NCBI GenBank assembly: GCA_018136815.1
Contig: CM030935.1
Span: 6,863,811-6,908,810, forward strand
DNA from: Isochrysis galbana
Taxonomy: Eukaryota > Haptophyta > Isochrysidales > Isochrysidaceae
DNA length: 45,000 bases
Direction of reading: 5' to 3'
Every line of letters starts with the position of its first letter. The stretch's first letter is position 1. A program made the translations under genes and the position numbers. Under the pieces are notes generated by a model that worked only from the letters and a program-made list of their open reading frames with translations, was not told the DNA's origin and did no database searches. This document shows positions 31,035 to 40,714 of the stretch, one piece after another.

Positions 31035-31655
31035 GCCTGGAAGTGGGGGGGAGGGCGGTAGAAGTCACGAGGTGGGGGGGGGGCGGGGTGGGGGGCAGTA
31101 GAAGTCACAACTGCACAACGGGGACGGTAGAAGTCTCGCGCCTTAAACGCACGCCGTCACATGCACCCCCGCGGAGACCAAGTGGTAGCGTTAGAAGTCT
31201 TTAATATAGATATAAATGGAAACTCAATATTCAGGGTTCGTTAGTTGATAACCCAGTATTTTATACACCTTTTCTTTTTGTCGAGTGAGCAATATACTTG
31301 GTAGTGGCCCAATTCGCCTATCAGAGCACCGAAGTCACGCTCAGTAATCTCAGTGGTGTAATGCATTTTTAGAAGGATATTGTCAAGTGTGAAGTGCAAT
31401 AACAATAAATCTTTCAACTCTTTAAGATCATCGTCTAAGGAGACTACTGCTGGTAGAATTTTTGGAGCCATGGCGAGCCCTAATAAAGGGTGGAGATTTT
31501 TCCCCCAAACCTCGAAACCGCGCCGTCTGGGAGGCCCGGAGAGAAGTGGGGGGAGGTCGGTAAAAGTCACGTGGTGGGGGGCGGCCGGGGGGGGGGGGGG
31601 GGCAGTAGAAGTCACAAGTGCAAAACGGGGACGGTAGAAGTCCCGCGCCCCGCGC
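31035..31655 (+). repeat. Pair of about 100-bp G-rich direct repeats
   Basis: Blocks at about 31035-31140 and 31545-31650 share GGGCAGTAGAAGTCACAA, ACGGGGACGGTAGAAGTC and intervening poly-G. Between them (31241-31470) the minus strand has a clean open stretch ending TERDFGALIGELGHYQVYCS ... KYWVIN. It has no family I recognise. Confidence 0.7.
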
Positions 31656-31734
31656 CTTCGCCATTGATTTTTGTGGGGTAGAGGGGGTTCTCGGTTCGTT
31701 GAGAGGGGGGGGGGGGGGGGCGGGGGGGGGGGGG

Positions 31735-31833
31735 GGATATGGGAGGTTATCACAGGGTGGTCCATGGGGAATCCTTGGACACCCAGGAGGGGTGGAAAAT
31801 AGTGGTTAAAAAGCGTGAGTGACCGGCCTAAAT
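31735..31833 (-). mobile_element. End fragment of a TAGCCC-type TIR element
   Basis: From 31833 inward on the minus strand the sequence matches the left end of the 8928 element, including TTTTTAACCACTATTT and GGGTGTCCAAGGATTCC, over about 80 bp. The element's other end was not found. Confidence 0.7.
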
Positions 31834-32111
31834 ATGCGATCAACGCTTGGGCAAACGCCGCAATCTTGCATAGAGCAAGTTGGAAGAACGTCGAATGGTG
31901 CCCGCCACATATTGATATAGATATCGATGTATCCGCTGGAATGAGATCAAACTCCTGAATTCGAGCCAATCAACTCGGATAGCACAGATGTTTGTATTGG
32001 CGCGTGCTTGCTCAGATGATACGCACGAGTATTTCATGCTCATGATGTGAGCTTGTTGCCTAATGAGTGGCTTGGTGAGAGACGGCTACATAATTTTCAC
32101 GTGACATACTC
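31834..32111. other. 3' flank of the CUB/ART gene, nothing else recognised
   Basis: This contains the probable 3' untranslated region of the minus-strand gene that stops at 32112. Confidence 0.4.
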
Positions 32112-35100
32112 CTATAAGTTCGGTTTCACGTCGATGACATCGAATACGGTGCCGTCAACTTGAACGCGCTGCGTGCGGCCAGTCGGTTGCAGGTAGGTAA
32201 GGGGCGGGAACAGGAACTCATGCTCAGCGGGGAAGGCGGAGAGAAAGGAGATGTCTGGTCCGCGGTTGAAGAAGGAGTCAGTGATGAAGCGCATGAGCAC
32301 GGCATGTCGTTCGGAGCACGAATACTGCATGGCGACAGTCAGGTCGGAGGTCGTGGACATTGGCGCAAGTTCTGCATAAGGCGGTAGGTAGGGGCAGACG
32401 CCTCAGAGGGCGCGAGCCTTTGTGCAGCGCGGAAGGTCATGGCAGTGCCCCACCAATGCTGAGTTAACGCATGCTTGTCGTCGCGACCTGCACCATGGGG
32501 CAGCTCACCTGTGCCACCACGCTCCATGAAATCGGCAGGCGGCGCGACGTCCTTCATGCCACGGTACAAGTATACTCTCCTTAGGTGAGCGCCAGCCAAG
32601 TGACAGCCATGGCTTGAGGGCGAGGAGACTTCGTCCGCTTCGACGGCGCGCAACTTGGAGAGGGCATCACGGATGAGGGCGACCGTCACGGGCAGCGGGT
32701 GGGGCTCGCCGGTGTCAAAGCGCGCACGGTCACGTAGCGGGGCGTTGATCGAGCGGAATGCCTGAGCCGATCACGCGGGTGGAAAAGGCCAGTAAGCGTC
32801 GGGTCGGCGATGCGCACGGTGAATGAGCGCCGTGATGGCGCTGGAAAATGGTGAAAAGGCCCAGGCGCACCGCAGTCGAGTAGAGCCGAAGCGCCACTAC
32901 GTGGGCCTTGGTGAGCCTCGCATGTCGCACTTGGGGCGCGTTGAAAAAGTCGTCGATGCGCATCCCCCGTTTTCCCGGTGGCGGGGGGCGCGGCGTGACT
33001 GCTGCGTGTTCGGTTTGGTCGAGATTTTCTATACGAAGCCTCACCTGGTCGGCGTCCCCTTCAACCCGCTCAACCCCAGCACCCGCCGCAAAATTTGCGG
33101 AGGAGGAGAGCGATTGCGCCAGGCGACTCGATTCGGCGTCGACCACTCGGCAAGGGAGCACTTGGCCGTCGTCTCCGCAGTCGCGCCGCAGTCCTCCCTG
33201 AAAGCGGCGGGCGCTTGACCCGGCTTCCGCATAGAGGACGTAATCAAGGCACTCATTGTCGTCCGGAGTACCATGTGCACGCACTTCCTCCAGGATGGCC
33301 TCGACGCCGCCACCGGCAATCTTGGCATTGACCACCGTCTCCTCAGTGTGCAGGTAGTGGAAGATGCCGAGCGCCGCCTCGGCCGGCCGCCCAAACACCA
33401 GCTCAGATGGCGCCGACGCGAAGCGGTTGCCTGATCGTTCGGCGGGTACACCGAGCAGTGACTGCATGGCTTGTCGCCTCTTCGACTTAGGCTCAATGAT
33501 AGGTTTGAGACCCCCGACCGATGCAGCCGCCGCACACATGTGCTTGGCAAGCGCGACGCGCTCCGCCTCTTGCACGGCCGCTTCCGACAGCTTGCGGTTC
33601 TTCTTGAGCGGGCTCGGACGGGAGCCGCCACAGTGGCCACGTGCCCGCAACCAGCAGAACAGTAGGAGGGCGAGTATCACGATGACGGATACCGTGCCAC
33701 CTATCGCACCGATGACCAGGCCGGTCTGAGCGTCGGTCGGCGGCGGAATAGTTGGTGGAGCAGGAGGTACCGAGGGCGGTGGCGAAGGCGATAACGTCGC
33801 CACACTCACCTCGGCCGGCGAATCCACCTCGACGCCCCAAAACTTGGTAGCCTTAGCAGCCGTGTCAGTGAGCGCGCGCAACTTTATCGCGAGCTGCTCC
33901 GCCGTAGCGCCGTTGTTTAGTGTGATCTGCGCCGTCACGACTACCGAGGCACACGCAAGGCTCACGTCGCACAATGCGCTAGCGGGCGCATATGCGCACA
34001 CGCGTCCGGTGACGTTGCGCACAAATTCTCCAACGGCATCGGCGCATGCGATAGCGAAGACCTGCGTGATACTTGTCGACGCGGCCAGGTTGTTGGGCAC
34101 CTGTGGCGGCGGGGGCGGCGGCGCGCCGGGCGGTGCGGGCGGCGGCGCGGGCGACCGCGTCGAGGCGATGATGACCGGGAGAATGTTGACCTCGCGGCCC
34201 CACAAAAGGGTTGCTTTTTGTACGGTATTCGTCTGGCGGCGCATGGACACGGCAAGCGCTTCTGCCATGACGCCGTCGCCAACATCGATCGTCACCACAA
34301 ACAAGACGCCTGTCGTCCCACACTCGATGCTGACAGCGCACGCATCAGCCTCGTTGGGCGCGAGCGTACAGCCGCGCTGCCTAACATCCTCGCGCATCGC
34401 GGGTTCGATCGCTTCGCAATCGAGCCCTGGAAAGGGCTGGTCGAGCGTAACCGAGGAGGGCAGCGAAACTGGGATGTGCGGCGGCGAAGGCGGCGGCGGC
34501 GGTGGCGGTGAGGGTGGCGGTAGCGGCGAGGGGGGCATAGCCGGCGGTGGTGGTGGCGGTGGTGGCGGGAGAGGCGCGAGGAATTCGTCCACTGTTTGAA
34601 TGACCGGTCGTTGCAGCACCTCCAAGCCCCAGAATTCGTCGGCAGCACTGGTCCCGATGAAACGATCGCGCATCGCTGTCGCGAGCAGTTCTGCGTCAGC
34701 GCCAGCCTCATAAGGCACGATGGCCGTCAGCGCGACAGGCTCAGCATCACCGAGGCCGGACTTGCCGCAGTTGGCCTGAACGACGCATGTCGAATTGTGG
34801 TCGGCAAGCGAGCAAGCACGCGCCCGAAGGTCGGCGAGCAGTGTAGGCGTGAGCGAGAGACATGCGAGCACAAAGCGCTGGGTCAGCACGACGGAGCCAG
34901 GTTCGCTGCTTGGGATGTGCGGTGGCAGCAACGGTGGCGGCGACGGTGGTGAGAAGTAGCGGGTGACGGTGACCTGTGTCTTGTTGACGACCGGCTCTCC
35001 CCAATAGATGGCAGCGTTGGCGGCTGTTGGCAGTTGCTCGCGAATTGCCTCAGCGGCCGTTTCAGCCTTGGAGCCGGCACCAAACAGCGCATTCATCATG

Positions 35101-36380
35101 AGTACGATGGGCTCGGCAGGCTCGGCGCTTGCCGCGCACGCGAAAGCCACTCTGCAGAGTACATCTGGCGGCAGCAGTCCGCACGCAAGTGCCGTGAGCA
35201 TTGATTGTAAGGGATCGAGGCTGGCACACTGCACATCGAAATCTTGCTGGAGCGTAAGCAACGCGGGCGCAAGGGCGGGGACACGAGGAGGTAAGGGTGG
35301 CGGTGACGGCGGCGGCGATGGGGGCGCGCATGGAGTGGGAGGCAAAGGCGGCAGTGCAGGTGATGGCGAGGGTGGTGGAGGTGGTGACGTTGGAGGCGAA
35401 GGAGGAGGAGGAGGCGCGAATGGGAGAGGAGGCGGCCACGGACCCGGCCAAGTAGGCGGCGACGGCGCAGACGGTGATGGGAGCGGCCGTGGACTGGCGG
35501 GCAGCGCCGGCGCAGGCGCTGCAGGCGATGGATGAGGGCTGGGCGGCGGCACCGGCAATGGCGGTGAGGGGGATGGTTGCGGGCTGGGCAGCGGCGCAGA
35601 TGCAGGCGGTGAGGGCGCAGGCAGCACAGGCTGTGGTGCTGGCCAGAGCTGCGGCGATGGGCTTTGTGTCACAGGCGGACCTGGCGGCGGCATTTGGATC
35701 AATGCGGGTGGAATTACTACGGGCAGCGGCGGTAGTGGCAGCGGTAAACCAGCCCCAACCGTAGCCTGAGGTGGTGAAGGCGGGAACATAGGCGGCAACA
35801 ACTCCCCTCCAAGAGCCCGCGGTGGCCCCGGAGACGGCGGCAGCTGAGGCGGCGGCTGCGGAGGCGGCGGCAGCGTAGGCACCGACAGTGGAGGTTGCGG
35901 CAGTGGAGGCGGCGCTCCTTCCTCCCCAAGAGCCTGCTGCAGTGGCGGCGGCATTGGAGGCGGAAGCCCCTCGCCTGCAACCGCCTGCGGTAGCGATGAT
36001 GGCAACGGTGCCGGCACTGTCGCTCCCTCTGGAGCGGCTGGCGGCGCTTCCAGCCCCGATTTTCGGCCGCCCCAGCAGATCCTCCATCCGTCAGCGGAAC
36101 CGTGGGCGTCAGACACCCAGTCGATCCTCCCCTCTGCCGGATAGAGACCTTCTGCAGGCCGTACAGGGCCGCAATAGCGAATCGAGTCTATGATAAGAGC
36201 GTCTGCAGCGCAAAGAGGAGAAGGCTGGACGTGCCAAGCCTTTAGAGAGAGTGAAAAGGAGGGAGGCAAGCCCGAGAGCGTGCAGGATGTGTTTGGGCCG
36301 TAGGGAGAGGAAGGGAAGCCGGGGGAGAGCAGGCAGTCTGCGGAGAGCTGGCAGTCTCCCGAGACGGAGAGGGAGGGCAT
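32112..36380 (-). CDS. CUB / proline-rich / 4-repeat / transmembrane protein with ADP-ribosyltransferase domain
   Basis: Exons 36380-32871, 32761-32509 and 32371-32112 join in frame to 1340 residues (introns 109 and 137 bp, GT-AG). Residues about 10-105 look like a CUB domain (SPGFPSSPYGPNTSCTL ... YCGP ... GWRICW). Residues 115-370 are proline-rich. Four modules of about 100 residues follow (near 370-480, 496-601, 642-741 and 768-863), each with about four Cys and an (F/Y/L)WGxE(V/P) signature, linked by SPPPPP runs as in pherophorins. The transmembrane helix is 887-911 (GLVIGAIGGTVSVIVILALL), then KKNRK. The C-terminus matches eukaryotic ADP-ribosyltransferases: HVVALRLYSTA spliced to AFRSINAPLRD, R1237 in LYRGM, GGTELAPMSTTSD (Ser1260), and the E-x-E pair at 1304/1306 in AEHEFLFPPLTYL. 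It would transfer ADP-ribose from NAD in the cytoplasm; target unknown. No signal peptide is visible, so an upstream exon is likely. Confidence 0.85.
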
Positions 36381-36384
36381 TGGA

Positions 36385-36795
36385 TGGGGGAAGGGAGGGG
36401 AAAAGGGTGAGAGGGAGGGGAGGGAGGGAGTGACGAGGAGAGGAAGAGGAAGTGGGAGAAGGGCCAGGGAGAGGAGGAGGGTGACGGGAGGAAGAGAGGG
36501 GGGGGGGGGGGGGGGGGGGGGGAAGAGGGAGGCGAGGAGAACCCCGCTCAGCGTATCGCTCTCCTCCGCGTCTTTGTCTTATTTCGAGCTGTTTCTGGAT
36601 TCTCCTTCTCTCTCCTCTCTCTCTCTCTCTCTTCCATCTCTCTCTCTCCTCTCTCTCCTCTCTCTCCTTCTTCTTTCGAAACACACTGGGAGGTGGTCGG
36701 CTTTGTCCCTCTCTCTCTCTCTCTTCTCTCTCTCTTTGTTCTCTCTCTCTCTCCCTCTCTCTCTCTCTCTCATCTCCGTCTCTCCCTCCCCTCAT
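36385..36795. repeat. Purine then pyrimidine microsatellites upstream of the CUB/ART gene
   Basis: From 36385 to 36535 the plus strand is GA/G-rich with a run of about 24 G near 36500. From 36600 to 36780 it is CT-rich. The block next to the start codon is pyrimidine on the gene's sense strand. Confidence 0.9.
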
Positions 36796-37035
36796 ATTCC
36801 ACAGCTGCACCCACACCCGAGCTCTTAGTATCTCACATACACACGGATTTCACTTTGTATTGTAAAGGACTCTCTCCTCTCGCGGAGTCATGGTCTTCTC
36901 CCTCAGCACCGACGGCAAACGGCTCTTCTCTTCGGCACCTCCGTCGTTCTCAATAGACTCCGGGATGCAGGACCAGTCTTGATACATTAATGTTCTCTGC
37001 GGGTCTATTACGGCCCGTCGGCCATCCCTTGCCAG
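36796..37035. other. Short unique stretch between microsatellites
   Basis: No gene or repeat is recognised. It may contain the promoter or a missing first exon of the minus-strand CUB/ART gene. Confidence 0.3.
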
Positions 37036-37480
37036 CTCGGGAGAGAGAGCTCTCTCCCTCCCTCCCGCTCTCTCTCGCCCATCCTCTCTCTCCCTCTCTC
37101 TCCCCCTCCCAATCTCTTCTCACTCTCCCCCTCTCTCTCCCCACCCTCTCTCTCCCCCCCCCCCCCCCCCCTCTCTCTCTCTCTCTTTCTCTCTCTCTCC
37201 CTCTCTCTCCTCCCTCTCTCCGTCTCTCTCTCTCTCTCTCTCCCTCTCTCTTCTCTCCCTCTCCGTCTACTCTCTCTCTCCCCCGCCCCTCCCTCTCTCT
37301 CGCCACCATCTCCCGCTCGAGACAGAGATTCGATCCTCTTCCCCTTCCGTTCCCCTCTTCTTTCCACCCCCCCCCCCCCTTTCTCCCCTCTCTCCCCCCC
37401 TTTTCTCCCCCTTCTCCCCCCTCTCCCCCCCCTCTCTCCCCTCTTCCTCCCCCTTCTTCTTCTCTCTCTCTGTCCCTGAT
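37036..37480 (+). repeat. CT-rich microsatellite
   Basis: About 445 bp of CT/TCCC repeats with C runs of 11-20. Apparent Ser/Pro/Leu or Arg/Glu open frames over it are compositional artefacts. Confidence 0.95.
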
Positions 37481-39040
37481 CGTCGAGATTGTGCGAGATT
37501 CCGGCCACTCACATTCCGAAGGTGATGCGACTCGAGGCCCGCTCCCCCCCCCCCCCTTTTCTTTTTTCACGCCCCCCCCCCCTGTCTATTCTGGGATACT
37601 TTACCAGCATCTCTGCCCCCTCCCCTCTGCCGGTCGGCCAACTTCCCCCCTCCTTCAAACAAGGTAGAGGGTATCCCGAAGGTCGGCGCGAGTGGCGAGA
37701 ACGGCGCGGGGCCGGCGAGGGGGGTCGAGACGGGCCTTAGAGGCCCCGAGAGACGAGAGACGAGCCCATCCAAAGGGATGGGGGAGGCCCAAACATTTGA
37801 GGGATGAGTGGTCGAGAGAAGCCCAAAGGGTAATTCGGGCATGTGGAGGTCGAGGACGGTCGAGATCGAGCGATGCGAGCGTTCGGATCGACTCGCGGGG
37901 GTACCATGTTCGAATAGAGCGCGTGGGACAGCCGTGGGCAGGCCCATACCGAGTAGCGAGACGAGGGCTAGATGTAGCATGGTCTTAGCGACGCAGGGAG
38001 GGGGACGAGATCGGAGGACACCCAATTAAGCGTACACCAAGGCACATGGGGACTATGAGCCCCTTCTACTACAAAACTCCAGACAGAAGATCCAAACTCA
38101 CCATTCGTCATTCAGTTCACTCCCTACTGCCGAAGCAACGGACTACGTATCTACGTATACAATCTCGGTTTATTTTTGTATCTCTCTCTTGACGCCCAAC
38201 AGCAACAGTGGGCTCGCCGAGTCCCAATGTGTTGGTGTTGGTGTTGGCAGGAACCAAATAATGTGATGTGATGGTGCAGGCATACTTTATGCTTTATGTC
38301 CAAGAGCCAAGAGCCAAGAGATGGAAAAAGAAAGGCAAAGCGCAAAGCCCCTGTTTCTCTTTCTCTTTCGGTGCCACACCGTTTCACGAAATACGTAATC
38401 AGTAATCCTAGCTGGGAAACACGTGTTTACCGTGTTTCTACGAAAGCCAAACACAGCCGTGTTTTGCCGTGTTTCAAACCCCCTCCTGTGTGGCCGCCGT
38501 GTTTGTAGCAGCTAGCCAGTGGCTAGCGGCGTGCGCGCGCAGCACTGCCGCGCCGCTCCACGCTCCACACGACAACCAATAATGCACCGCCACAACGTGT
38601 GGTTGGGGTCTTCCTCGCCGAGGCCGAGGATGATGATGGACGCCCAAACCAAGTTGCGTCGGTGCGCCTCGCGACAACAATGGATCGCTTGCGCACTCAC
38701 TGAAGGACATGCTGACTCAGGCCGGTGGCGCGGGCGGGGAGCACACCAAAGGTGGTCATGCTTCCCGGCCTGCCACGCGCGGCGGGCAGGGCCTCTTCGT
38801 CACATCATGCCTCGTCGTCGTCTTGCAGGACGGCCGCCCGCTGGCCTCGCGCTCCGTTGAGGAGCACAGCCCACTGCAGGGGCGCAGCGGCTGTGGGTGC
38901 CCTCTCCTGCCGCGCCCCTCGCACTGTCGCTTAGCAAGACACGCGCTTTTTTGCAGTCGTAAATCGAAAAATACGGTAAGATTCCATGGCTGCTCACAAA
39001 GGGAGGAGAAAGAGAAAGGAAGGGGAAAGGTGGGGCACGA
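37481..39040. other. No gene recognised
   Basis: Open frames on both strands (for example minus 38025-37567, plus 38519-38860) show no domain. The only structured stretch is the CGTGTTT cluster at 38419-38500. Confidence 0.4.
38419..38500 (+). repeat. Cluster of CGTGTTT heptamers
   Basis: Five direct copies of CGTGTTT (two of them in close pairs) and one reverse-orientation AAACAC fall within about 80 bp. Confidence 0.7.
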
Positions 39041-39205
39041 GGGCACTCCCCCCCCCCCCCCCCTTCCCCCCCTTCTCCCCCCCCCTTCAAAAAAGGCTAA
39101 AATTATCCCCCCCCCCACCCCCCCCCAAATATCCAGGAAGTATCCGAGATATATCCATTTGGGACCCCCCCCCCAGAGATATCCAAGACAAATATCCGGA
39201 TAAAG
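39041..39205 (+). repeat. Poly-C tract and TATCC repeats
   Basis: C runs of up to about 20 alternate with short spacers. They are followed by at least five TATCC words (AAATATCCAGG, AGTATCCGAG, ATATATCCATT, AGATATCCAAG, AAATATCCGG). Confidence 0.8.
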
Positions 39206-40714
39206 ATGCCTACCCCTAGACCCTTGTTGATACACTTCACGTTTTCACCCCACTCTTGTGGGCCACAATTACCTACAACTCAGTGCCCTGCCTTGGACCC
39301 TCTTCCAACACTTCACTCCCTCTCCCACTCCCTCTTCCAACTACAACTAACCCAAGAAGCACAAACCACAAACCCCCTTGCCCTCTGCTTCAAGCACCAA
39401 AAATTTCGACTCAAGACAAGAGGGAGGACATGTCTTGAGGCGGCGTCGCTGCCCATGCCTAGCGCAAGGGTATAGCGCCCCCACTCAGACATCTCCTTCC
39501 CCACAGCCCACAGCTCCTCTCTGACTCTGAGGAGTTGCTCCTCTCCCTCCCATTAGGCCCCCTTGCCTGCGAGACGAGAACAGGATCTTGGCGTAGGGGG
39601 CTGTTTGAGTGTGGAGGGAGGGGCGCTCTGGCTAGCGCAGGTAGAAAGCTAGTGAAGAGCTGGGTGGCATAAGGATAAGGGGGGAAGGGTGCTTGCGCTT
39701 GCCGCGGCAGGGTGTCCTGTCTTGAGTGAGCGCTAGTCCCGTTCCTTTGCCGCGCCGCGACCCATAAAAATTTGTTAAAAATTTAAAATTTAGTGTATGA
39801 CCTCAAGCAATTTCGCGGAGAAGGTGAAGTGCGAGGTGGGGGCAATTAGTCTTCCAGCGATCGGTTTGTATTCGATTACTGTAAACAGCTCTTCGAGTTA
39901 GCGACAATTACGGTTGAACATTACATAGTCGAGTTTTATTGTAAACGGACTATGGACATTTGATGGTTCAACTTGAGTTATGTCTCATATTTGACGGAAC
40001 ACAACCTTCGTTGGCGCCGTAGTTGGCACGCCAATCACCACCGTCGTTGTACCCTTGCCTAGCTCCTGTGCCGTGAAGGGGCGCGTCTGAATAGCACCTC
40101 TCCGCCTCCAGACTTCCTGCGTACTGCCGCAGACCGCTGCTGGCAGAAGACCGCTATTGCGAGAGGAAAACGCGGTTTTCTCCTCTTGCAGAACGGCCGC
40201 AAAAGAGCCTCAGCCGCGCCTCGACACTGCACACTGTTGGGGCGGGGTGCTGTTGGGGCCCTATTGTGGCCTGCAAAAAACCTCCACCATTAGCACCACA
40301 ACGACAAACTCCCAACAACCAACAACACGACCCCCACTGTGAGTATTTCCAACACGTCGTCACACGGAGCAAGCTCGCGGTCCAGAAACCAATCGAAAGG
40401 CTGGGCTTCAACGCCCGGTTGTGCTACTAGCTAGCCGACATCAAGATGCCCACACCATCTGCAATCTAGGCATGGCCCCTCCACCGACCGAAAGGCTGCT
40501 TGGCTGCTGTTCCAGGTGTAGAGCGGTTACGAAAGAGCACCTTCGGCCCGTCGGATGGGCGAAACGGAGGATGTATTGCAGAGGCAGACGAGTGCTCAAT
40601 CGCACCCGAGACCACTGGTCGCAACATCTAGAAGACTCGCCTTGTAGTTATCCACATGTAGAGCGTGATGAGCCTCGCTCCTCTGCACATGCAACCCCGT
40701 CGCCATCCACCCGT
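39206..40714. other. No gene recognised; 3' flank of deoxyhypusine synthase
   Basis: This has an AT-rich patch at about 39765-39800 (AAAAATTTGTTAAAAATTTAAAAT) and otherwise mixed sequence. Short open frames lack motifs. Confidence 0.4.

Noticed and set aside
33844..35764. Plus-strand Gly/Ala-rich frames opposite the CUB/ART gene
   Set aside because: They mirror the proline-rich coding strand; all domain signatures and splice signals are on the minus strand.
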